The position numbers and the translations under genes were made by a program. A stretch of DNA of 12,611 nt from positions 1 to 12,611 of the forward strand of contig SABI01000049.1 of the NCBI GenBank assembly GCA_009929055.1, written 5' to 3'. Numbering within the stretch: the first letter of the stretch is position 1; each line of letters starts with the position of its first letter. The notes beneath the pieces are model-generated. The model was not told the DNA's origin, did no database searches, and worked only from the letters and a program-made list of their open reading frames with translations. Of the stretch, positions 5,973 through 12,611 are shown in pieces. This DNA is from Spirochaetia bacterium. Its GTDB lineage: Bacteria; Spirochaetota; Spirochaetia; Sphaerochaetales; Sphaerochaetaceae.

Positions 5973-6998
5973 GTGAAAAAAATTCTATTAATAGGTCTTG
6001 TTTTAAGTGTAATGTTTAGTATCTGGGCAACCGGTCAAGGTGAAGGGGACGCTCCTAGCTACCCTAAAGGGGCAATTACTATGATAGTTCCTTACGGTGC
6101 TGGTGGTACAACTGATGTAACTGGACGTAAATTTGCCGTTGCTCTTCAAAAACAACTCAAAGTTCCTGTAACTGTTGTGAATCAATCAGGGGCATCGGGT
6201 TCTGTTGGAGCGAAAGCCGTATTAGATGCTAAGGCAGATGGTTATACAATTTTCTATACAGCTGATTCTTTAGGTACTCAAAGAGTCATGGGTATTAGTG
6301 ATATGAGTTATAATGATTTTACCCCAATTATGGCAGTAGTGGATGATCCAAAAGTTATAGTGGTAAAGGGTGATTCTAAGTATGAAGATCTTGAAGATCT
6401 CCTTAATGAAATGAAGAATAACCCTGGAAAGGTGAAGATGTCCTACACAGGACCTGGGGGCTCTGGTCACGTTCAAGGGCTTATTTTTGAAGAACAAGGC
6501 TATGAGATGTCGATGACCGCTTACTCAAGTGGTGGAGACTGTATTATAGCTGTGTTAGGAGATCAGGTTGATTTTACTAACTCTAACTTCTCTACAATTG
6601 GCAAATATTTAGCGAGTGGAGACCTTCGTCTTATTGGAATTTCAGCCCTTAATAGACTTCCTGGGTATCCAGATGTTCCTACCCTTGCAGAGGTTGACCC
6701 TGCATTTACAGACTTCCTTTCGATTCCTTTTACCCCTCTTTCTCTTGTAGTTTCTAAGAGCATTGACCCTTCTGTGGTAAAAGTCCTTCGTGAGGCTTCT
6801 TTAAAAGCAGTAGAAGACCCTGATTGGATAAAGTTTGTGAATGAAAATAATCTTACCGAACTTTATAAAAAATATCCTACAACTGAAAAAATTCTCTCCT
6901 TCTATGATAACTGGGAATCAATTGTCACCTATTTATTACACGATGCAGGGGCAACGAAATATGACCCAGCTAAGTTTGGAATTAAAAGGATAAAATAG
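5973..6998 (+). CDS. tctC: Tripartite tricarboxylate transporter periplasmic solute-binding protein (TctC/Bug family)
   Basis: The extracytoplasmic receptor of a tripartite tricarboxylate (TTT) transporter; it captures a small carboxylate and delivers it to the TctAB membrane complex. I start it at GTG 5973, because GGAGG (5963-5967) lies 5 nt before it and the product begins MKKILLIGLVLSVMFS, a signal peptide; the upstream in-frame GTG at 5952 has no ribosome binding site and would add seven residues ahead of the signal. The resulting 341 residues match the family length. Family marks are YPKGAITMIVPYGAGGTTD (30-48), NQSGASGSVGAKAV and DGYTIFYTA, which line the ligand site in Bug proteins. 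There is no lipobox cysteine, so the product is soluble in the periplasm, not a lipoprotein. It heads the operon, 4 bp before tctB. Ligand unknown. Confidence 0.95.
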   Translation: MKKILLIGLVLSVMFSIWATGQGEGDAPSYPKGAITMIVPYGAGGTTDVTGRKFAVALQKQLKVPVTVVNQSGASGSVGAKAVLDAKADGYTIFYTADSLGTQRVMGISDMSYNDFTPIMAVVDDPKVIVVKGDSKYEDLEDLLNEMKNNPGKVKMSYTGPGGSGHVQGLIFEEQGYEMSMTAYSSGGDCIIAVLGDQVDFTNSNFSTIGKYLASGDLRLIGISALNRLPGYPDVPTLAEVDPAFTDFLSIPFTPLSLVVSKSIDPSVVKVLREASLKAVEDPDWIKFVNENNLTELYKKYPTTEKILSFYDNWESIVTYLLHDAGATKYDPAKFGIKRIK

Positions 6999-7002
6999 TA
7001 GA

Positions 7003-7476
7003 GTGAAACGGATACTTACTTCACTTAAAAACAACAAACACGCAACAGAAGGAATTCTCTTCACTTCTTTTGGAGTATTCCTTCTTATTTATTCTTTGTT
7101 TAATCATTATCAGATGAAGACACAATGGAAACTCTCCCCTTATCTGTTTCCAGTTCTCATTGCCGTAATCTTTATTATTACTTCAGTCTCTCTCTTTTTT
7201 AAAGGAAAGAGTGAGGCTCCAGTAAGTCGTGATAGAATCGATAAAAAAGGGTTGAAGAGTGTTGTCATCTTTACTTCTCTAGTATTCCTATACTATATTC
7301 TTCTTCCACTTGTTGGTTTTATAATCACTAATATCATTATGCTTAGCCTCTTCTTTGTTGTGTTGAAACTGAGATCTTGGTGGAAAGTTGCCTCTCTTTC
7401 TGTTGGTATAACTGTTGTCCTTTATGTTGTGTTTCAAACACTATTGCATGTACGATTACCCTCTGGAGTGTTTTAA
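7003..7476 (+). CDS. tctB: Tripartite tricarboxylate transporter small membrane subunit (TctB family)
   Basis: A 157-residue membrane protein with about four hydrophobic segments (roughly residues 17-37, 46-66, 86-110 and 125-146), the size and topology of TctB, the poorly conserved small subunit of TTT transporters. The SPYLFPVLIAVIFI segment resembles the family's P.xxFP pattern. It starts at GTG 7003, 4 bp after tctC, with no strong Shine-Dalgarno of its own, so translational coupling to tctC is likely. Its stop overlaps the tctA start in TAATG. Sequence similarity alone would be weak; position between tctC and tctA makes the call firm. Confidence 0.9.
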   Translation: MKRILTSLKNNKHATEGILFTSFGVFLLIYSLFNHYQMKTQWKLSPYLFPVLIAVIFIITSVSLFFKGKSEAPVSRDRIDKKGLKSVVIFTSLVFLYYILLPLVGFIITNIIMLSLFFVVLKLRSWWKVASLSVGITVVLYVVFQTLLHVRLPSGVF

Positions 7477-8951
7477 TGGATCAGTTATTTGTTTTTACCT
7501 ACCTTACAGACCCCCGTTTTATCTTATTTGTCTTAGCAGGAGCCCTTTCTGGGTTATTCGTTGGGTCAATTCCTGGGTTGTCTGTAACAATGGCGACAGC
7601 GATTCTTGTCTCTGTAACGTACACATGGGCAACAACTGATGCTCTTGGAACAATTATGGGCCTATATGTTGTAGGGGTATTCAGTGGTGCTCTTTCTGCT
7701 ATATTAATTAATATCCCAGGAGCCCCTTCTTCTGTAGTGACAACCTTCGATGGGCATCCTATGGCAAAGAAAGGTGAGGCATACAAAGCTTTAAAGATTG
7801 CTACTCTCTACTCTTTTGTTGGGAGCGTGTTTGGTCTTCTCATGCTTTGGCTTCTTGGTCTTCCTATCTCTCGTCTTGCCCTTAAGTTTCAACCGATGGA
7901 TTATTTTCTGTTGGCTGCTTTTGGTCTTTCTGCTGTAGGTTCTCTTACAGGAGAATCATTCTTAAAAGGAATTATTAGTGCCCTCGCTGGATTATTTTTA
8001 AGTATGATTGGTCTCGATTCTGTCCTTGGAACACCTAGGCTCACGATGGGAATATGGAATCTTCAAACAGGAGTTCCGATAGTTCCTGCCCTTGTTGGAT
8101 TGTTTGGTTTTTCAGAAGTTCTAACAGTAATTTCTGAGGTTGATGTTAAAGCTCAGGTCTTGGAAGTTAAGAAGATGAGTGTAAAAGTGAAAGATTTGAT
8201 GAAGTATTTCACCCAATCCCTTTACTACAGTACGATTGGAACTCTTGTTGGAGCTCTGCCAGGGGCCGGGGGGCCGGTCGCTTCATTTCTTGCATACTCG
8301 GAAGCAAAGAGGATAGTAAAGCATCCATCAGTTCCATTCGGAGAGGGGGCAGAAGAAGGAATTGTAGCCTCTGAAGCATCCAATAATGCTTGTATTGGGG
8401 GAGCCTTAATACCAATGCTCACCCTTGCTGTTCCAGGAGATGCGGTAACTGCGATTATCCTTTCAGTTTTCTATGTTCATGGGCTTCAGCCAGGTCCAAT
8501 GTTCATTCGCACACAACCAGAACTCTTTGGGGTAATTCTTGCTGGAGGACTTCTAGGATGTCTCTTCCTTTTATTAATAGGATTCTACATTGCTCCCAAG
8601 ATGGTAAAAATTATTTCAGTACCTAAGAACATCTTGCTCCCTGTAGTAACAGTCCTTTGCATCATAGGCTCATATTCTTTTAATAATAGAATGTTTGATA
8701 TCTTACTTATGATGCTCTTTGGTGTTGTAGGGTTCTTTATGAGAAAGAAGGGCTATTCTGTTGCCCCTATGACGTTAGCCCTCGTTCTTGGTGGAATGAT
8801 GGACTCAAACTTTAGAAGAGCTATTTCATTAGCAGTTTCAGAAGATAATATGATAATAGCCCTTTTTGGTAGACCAATTACCATTATATTATTAGTTCTT
8901 ACTTTCTTAACAATCTTTATGAATTTTCCTGTTTTAAAGAGGAAAAAGTAA
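7476..8951 (+). CDS. tctA: Tripartite tricarboxylate transporter large permease subunit (TctA family)
   Basis: The 491-residue large membrane subunit of the TTT transporter, forming the ion-coupled substrate path. ATG 7476 overlaps the tctB stop by one base, and GGAG at 7465-7468 gives a 7-nt spacing; upstream in-frame codons read through tctB and are not used. About 11-12 hydrophobic segments are present. The two family signature loops are intact: GSIPGLSVTMATAIL near the N-terminus with NIPGAPSSVVTTFDGHPMAKKGEA, and GALPGAGGPVASFLAYSEAKR followed by GGALIPMLTLAVPGDAVTAI and HGLQPGPMF. Length is normal and no disruption is seen. Transport is presumably driven by a proton or sodium gradient, as in the family; the substrate may be a tricarboxylate, a dicarboxylate or another small acid. 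Confidence 0.97.
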   Translation: MDQLFVFTYLTDPRFILFVLAGALSGLFVGSIPGLSVTMATAILVSVTYTWATTDALGTIMGLYVVGVFSGALSAILINIPGAPSSVVTTFDGHPMAKKGEAYKALKIATLYSFVGSVFGLLMLWLLGLPISRLALKFQPMDYFLLAAFGLSAVGSLTGESFLKGIISALAGLFLSMIGLDSVLGTPRLTMGIWNLQTGVPIVPALVGLFGFSEVLTVISEVDVKAQVLEVKKMSVKVKDLMKYFTQSLYYSTIGTLVGALPGAGGPVASFLAYSEAKRIVKHPSVPFGEGAEEGIVASEASNNACIGGALIPMLTLAVPGDAVTAIILSVFYVHGLQPGPMFIRTQPELFGVILAGGLLGCLFLLLIGFYIAPKMVKIISVPKNILLPVVTVLCIIGSYSFNNRMFDILLMMLFGVVGFFMRKKGYSVAPMTLALVLGGMMDSNFRRAISLAVSEDNMIIALFGRPITIILLVLTFLTIFMNFPVLKRKK

Positions 8952-8971
8952 TAAAAGAGAATATCTTTTAT
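8951..8971. terminator. Possible weak bidirectional terminator between convergent tctA and the GGDEF gene
   Basis: ATAAAAGA (8951-8958) and TCTTTTAT (8964-8971) form an 8-bp AT-rich stem with a 5-nt loop, right after the tctA stop. On the plus strand a T-rich stretch follows, with a T6 run near 8985-8990. Being almost GC-free, it would be a weak terminator. Confidence 0.4.
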
Positions 8972-9007
8972 ATTTAGTTTATAGTTTTTTATCGTGAGGT
9001 TGAATTT

Positions 9008-10693
9008 TTATTCGACCACAAACCTATTTTTACCATTATTTTTAGCTGTATACATCAATGCGTCAACTTTTTCAAAAAGTTCTTCAAAAGAGTCTTCTTC
9101 ATGAATAAAGAGACTTCCCATACTTACAAAAATATTTTCACTTTGAAATGTTTTAATTAGTAACTCGCATAAAGTAATTCCAATTTCTCTAGAGGCGATT
9201 TTAGGAAGATATACACAGAATTCATCCCCTCCAACTCGGCCGATGAGACTATCAACAAAGGGTATATTCTTAGTGAGAATATCTCCTATGAGTTGTAAAA
9301 CTCGATCTCCTTCTAGATGCCCTTTTGTATCATTTATTATTTTAAAGTTATCAATATCGAAAAGAATACAGATGTCGATATCGTTCTTTTTCCTGAGTAA
9401 AAGACGATGTTCAATTTTATCGCGAATTGTTATTGAATTAAGAATTCCAGTTAAACCATCTATTTGGGCTAGGTTCTCAAGGTAGTTGTGTCTTTCCATC
9501 ATCTTACTTATATCGATAATTTTTCCAATATAAATTAGTTTTGAAGTGTGTTCGGGAATTTTTGACGTAACTATTCTAAAGAATCCTGTCCTTTTATTAG
9601 GAAGTTCTAATGAAATAATCTCTGTTTCTTTATCCGAAGGAAGGGTTGAAAGAATAGAGGTGAGAGAAGAGTGAGCTTGCTCTAGACTTTGCAGAGTAGA
9701 AAATAGGGTCTTGAATTTTTCAGAGAGGAGAAGTTTATTTTTTGATTTGTTATACTCAAAAAGGTACTCATTAGAAACTTCAGAAATCGTTTTATATTTG
9801 CTTTTTTGAAAGTTAAGTTTTTTATAGGACGACAAGACAAGAAAAAGGGCAAAAGTGAGGAGACTAATTATGATTACCGAAATGATGAAGATTTCATTCC
9901 CATAAGTTTTAATGATTACACTAAGATTTAATTCTCGTTCAACTTCACTAGTTGCTGCAAGGATGATATTTTGTTTTTCATCAACAGTCAAAGAAGATAT
10001 CGCTTTATTTATAATAGAGATGAGGAGTGGATCCTCTTTAATAAATAAAATTCTATATAATCGCTCTTCTTTTCCATGAGGGATTGTATAGATGTGTCTA
10101 TATCCATTTTTCAATGTATAAAATGCAATAGAGTAGGGATTCCCATATCCGTAGTCGGCTATTTTTGAATCAACAGCTTCTATTGCTTGTTCTCTAGATT
10201 GAAAATAGATTGCGTTTTCTTCTTTAATACCTTGTGGCAAAGGGCTTCCAAAAGTTGCGGCAAATGTTTTATTTTCAAGGTTGTTTGAATCGACGCTGTT
10301 GTTTGCAAAAAAAATAGTATTTGAACGCAATATCGGTTCACTAACAGTATAGTTCTCTCGCGTATATTGATCGGGTATGCCAAATAGAATATCTGTTCCA
10401 TCGTAATATGCTTTACCCACCTGGTTTAGTTCTTCATAGAGTGTGTATTCAAAGGTGAGTCCAGTTCTTCTAGAAATTTCTTCGAGTATTTTAATAGAAA
10501 TTCCTTTAATTTCTCCTTTAGAATCAGTATATTGAATTGGACCAGAACCATCAGCACTTACCCCCTTTATAGGTTCACGAGAAGCAATATATTCGGTTTC
10601 TTGGTCCGTGAGAAATATTTGATCTCCAAAAGCAAGTTGTAGTACACAAAGAAAGAAGATGAAGACTAATATGAATTTAATATCTTTATTCAT
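9008..10693 (-). CDS. Membrane diguanylate cyclase with periplasmic SBP_bac_3 sensor and GGDEF domain
   Basis: A 561-residue signalling protein that should synthesise c-di-GMP in the cytoplasm in response to an extracytoplasmic ligand. In order: signal peptide (1-23), one bacterial solute-binding protein family 3 domain (about 25-255; pattern FTD-like start, then DGSGPIQYTDSKGEIKGISIKILEEISRRTGLTFEY), one transmembrane helix (about 267-289), a PAS-like linker (about 302-398) and a GGDEF domain (about 405-561). The cyclase looks catalytically competent: GGDEF is intact at 488-492, with metal/substrate residues FDIDNF (445-450) and KIINDTKGH. The RxxD inhibitory site is missing, the equivalent residues being P-F-V-D, so classical product inhibition is not expected. 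No EAL domain. The gene is monocistronic with its own promoter and converges on the tct operon. Confidence 0.95.
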   Translation of the reverse strand: MNKDIKFILVFIFFLCVLQLAFGDQIFLTDQETEYIASREPIKGVSADGSGPIQYTDSKGEIKGISIKILEEISRRTGLTFEYTLYEELNQVGKAYYDGTDILFGIPDQYTRENYTVSEPILRSNTIFFANNSVDSNNLENKTFAATFGSPLPQGIKEENAIYFQSREQAIEAVDSKIADYGYGNPYSIAFYTLKNGYRHIYTIPHGKEERLYRILFIKEDPLLISIINKAISSLTVDEKQNIILAATSEVERELNLSVIIKTYGNEIFIISVIIISLLTFALFLVLSSYKKLNFQKSKYKTISEVSNEYLFEYNKSKNKLLLSEKFKTLFSTLQSLEQAHSSLTSILSTLPSDKETEIISLELPNKRTGFFRIVTSKIPEHTSKLIYIGKIIDISKMMERHNYLENLAQIDGLTGILNSITIRDKIEHRLLLRKKNDIDICILFDIDNFKIINDTKGHLEGDRVLQLIGDILTKNIPFVDSLIGRVGGDEFCVYLPKIASREIGITLCELLIKTFQSENIFVSMGSLFIHEEDSFEELFEKVDALMYTAKNNGKNRFVVE

Positions 10694-10744
10694 TTTAGTT
10701 CGCCCTATACATAGTATTTGATATATAAAATAGCTGTGAGTTTA

Positions 10745-10773
10745 ACTATTCTCTGAAGTATCATTAAAGTCAA
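10745..10773 (-). promoter_or_regulatory. Promoter of the diguanylate cyclase gene
   Basis: On the minus strand TTGACT (10773-10768) and AATAGT (10750-10745) are 17 bp apart, in the 130-bp gap between the LRR gene and the cyclase gene. Transcription would start near 10738, leaving a leader of about 45 nt with AGGG roughly 10 nt before ATG 10693. Boxes are moderately good matches. Confidence 0.5.
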
Positions 10774-10823
10774 GAAGGTGATGCTTATTTATAAGGAAAA
10801 AGGGCGCTTTACAATTTTATTAA

Positions 10824-12509
10824 TTAATATCCTTGTATATATGTTCCGTTCCATTGGTCACACATATAGAGAGGCATTCCCTTTTTATCACACCTATATC
10901 CTGTAAAGGAACCCTCTTTTCGAGTGAAAGAGAAGGCGCCGAGAATCTTTTTCTTATTATTAACTATCTCTCCAAAAGAGCCTGTACATACTCCTTTTGA
11001 GATAGTTCCTTCTAAAAAAGAGGTGGGACTATCTATTTCAATACCAGTTACTTTCCCCCCTCTTTCAATCATATTAAATTCTCCCCAATCAGTATTCCAT
11101 CTTCCTGAATAAGAAGATACTTGAAGGACAGTGATGGCTTCTTCATCACCTATAATATCTCCAAATTGAGGATATAGTGTTATCGAAGAAGTCCCTATTA
11201 TAATAATATCGTCAGGATCATAGTGATTATGGGCACTTTTGGGGCCTGTTACCCACCCTAGAAATTCTCTCTTTAACTTATCTGGGGGGCTATCTTTTAT
11301 CACAACTTCATCTCCAGTAAAGTAACAATTTGCATCAATTTGGAGGCCTGGAATCTCTGTGGAGTAGATTATATTATAATATGGTTTTGTGGGTACATTA
11401 TGGTAGAAAGGGGGAACGTTTTTAACTTGGCTGTTATAGGAGACAAATACACCATGATGTATTGTAGGGAAGAGGTCTCTTCCAGCGATTGGAAGTGCAG
11501 TATTTCTAAAGCGAATCTCTTCAAGGTACTCACATCCCATGAATACTTTTTCTCCAAGTCTCTGTATATTTTTTCCAATTGAGACCATAAAGAGAGATTC
11601 ATCATATGCAAATGCTTCATCATCAATAATTTTAACAGAATCAGGGAGTATGATCTGTTCTAACATGAGGCATGCTGAGAAGGCTCTCTTTCCAATTTCT
11701 TCTACATTGTTTCCAAAGTGAATCTTCTCTAATGAAGTGCAATTTTCAAATGCCCCTTGTGGTATTGTTGTTATGTTATTTCCAATAGAGACCTCTTTCA
11801 TCCAATGAAGTTTATTAAAAAGGCCAGGATCAAGGATTTTTACACTATTGGGAATGATGACTTTTTTTATTGTGCTGTGAAGAAAAAAATTATCAAAACT
11901 GGTGGAAGCTATCTGAACTACAGGATAAGAATTGATGGCTTCTGGTATTATTATAACCTCATCACCTACCAAACATTCGATGAGAACTGCTTCTGTACCA
12001 CTTATACTATATGTCCATTTTTCATCATCACTAATAAGAGGATTTGCGTAGTCTGGTGGTTCATTATAAGCAATGTTTACAGGAAGAGAGCACCACTGAT
12101 GATTAAATCCCTGAGAGTTTATCATCCGAGTAATAACTAATTCTGCATGGCCACCAATAGCAGGAGTCATGTATGATGTAGGGGCATTTCCTAAAAACCA
12201 GATATCACGAAGGTTATTGCACTCTGTGATAATATGTGGGCCAATTTTCTTCACAGTCGAAGGGATGCTGAGCCATTCAAGACGTTGTTCTTGGTAAAAG
12301 GGTATTCCATCGATAGCAACAACTTTTTTTCCATCGAGATAGGAGGGAACAGTTACTTTACGTTGGTTTCCTATATACTCGACTATTGTGATAGTAAAAT
12401 CAGCATCATTATTAATTGTGTATCAAAAATTATCTCCAGTATAGAGTGCACTTGCTATAAGAGAATAAAAAGAGAAAAGTGAGAAAATGATGAGAAGAAC
12501 TTTTTTCAT
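10824..12509 (-). pseudogene. Secreted TpLRR/BspA-type leucine-rich repeat protein gene interrupted by an in-frame TGA
   Basis: From ATG 12509 the frame runs 562 codons with a single interruption, TGA at codon 29 (12425-12423). A strong GGAGG (12520-12516) lies 6 nt before the ATG, and the first 21 residues (MKKVLLIIFSLFSFYSLIA) form a signal peptide, so the annotated start is secure and the TGA falls just after cleavage. Downstream are two blocks of TpLRR repeats (about 30-110 and 165-347; units like IPNSVKI..GLF, NCTSLEKIHFGNNVEEIGKRAF), an InlB/Flg_new-like repeat (about 395-450, FLGWVTG...LYPQF) and a C-terminal domain with GRWNTDWGEFNMIERGGKVTG and QWNGTY. Such proteins are surface-exposed or secreted in treponemes and oral anaerobes and mediate binding. 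Everything after the stop is undamaged, so it is a very recent null allele, a readthrough gene or a sequence error. Confidence 0.85.
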
Positions 12510-12611
12510 ATTGCTCCTCCTAATTCACTTCATTTATTCATGTACAGTATGTTCCTTTTTCTTGAAATTAAAAGAGGCAAAGTAAGTAATTCGAAAAAAA
12601 AGAGATGAGGG
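12510..12611 (-). promoter_or_regulatory. Upstream region of the LRR gene
   Basis: Contains the GGAGGAGC ribosome binding site (12513-12520) for ATG 12509. A TACTGTAC element (12549-12542) is identical to the -10 region of the small exported-protein gene, but no good -35 stands at 17-18 bp from it, so the promoter is uncertain. No gene is seen in this stretch. Confidence 0.4.

Noticed and set aside
7377..7475. Extended N-terminus of TctA overlapping tctB
   Set aside because: The added residues are an out-of-frame reading of tctB; ATG 7476 in TAATG with GGAG upstream is the natural start.
10824..12254. Starting the LRR gene at GTG 12254, after the internal stop
   Set aside because: This start lies inside an LRR unit and has no signal peptide; the ATG at 12509 has a strong ribosome binding site and a signal peptide in the same frame.
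12423..12425. A variant genetic code with TGA as tryptophan
   Set aside because: All other genes use TGG for tryptophan and none contains an in-frame TGA. The absence of TGA stops is unremarkable for nine complete low-GC genes. Internal repeat alignment puts the stop opposite threonine.
12556..12585. Plus-strand frame reading FFLKLKEAK-stop, similar to the C-terminus of the MFS transporter (LFLRLKEVK-stop)
   Set aside because: Only nine residues match, in low-complexity basic/hydrophobic sequence, and the frame upstream runs antisense through the LRR gene's ribosome binding site and signal peptide.

Overview
The window looks like a piece of a low-GC, Gram-negative-type bacterial chromosome, most likely a spirochaete (Spirochaetota). 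The reasons are a TpLRR/BspA-type surface protein, an exported-protein repertoire built on lipoprotein and classical signal peptides, a RarA with a C-terminal extension, and a tripartite tricarboxylate transporter with a periplasmic binding protein. This assignment is inferred from gene content and not proven. Every complete gene ends in TAA or TAG, and tryptophan is read from TGG.

Layout: (1) 1-2251, minus strand: a lipoprotein gene (DUF4197-like), then rarA, which runs off the left edge and carries a C-terminal extension beyond the usual RarA core. (2) 2353-3060, plus: a seven-helix Bax-inhibitor-1 family membrane protein. (3) 3061-3522, no intact gene: the decayed 3' end of an IS200/IS605-type tnpB on the minus strand, embedded in dense hairpin structure including a perfect 17-bp-arm palindrome. 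(4) 3523-4174, minus: a small exported protein with its own terminator, a 5' leader hairpin and a promoter inside a 30-bp palindrome. (5) 4175-4557: AT-rich intergenic DNA with iterated TTACATA motifs. (6) 4558-5817, plus: an MFS transporter starting at TTG. (7) 5880-8951, plus: a promoter and a complete tctC-tctB-tctA operon for secondary, binding-protein-dependent uptake of a small organic acid. (8) 9008-10693, minus: a membrane diguanylate cyclase with an extracytoplasmic SBP_bac_3 sensor, convergent to tctA. (9) 10824-12509, minus: a secreted TpLRR protein with one in-frame TGA at codon 29.

The TTT operon and the periplasmic-sensor diguanylate cyclase both bind small solutes outside the inner membrane, so the cyclase could link solute availability to c-di-GMP; this is inference from position and domains only. 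The items most worth a second look are the TnpB/reRNA-like remnant at about 3150-3410, the single in-frame stop in the LRR protein, the RarA C-terminal extension, and the palindromic promoter plus 5' hairpin of the small exported protein. No tRNA, rRNA, CRISPR array or intact mobile element was found.
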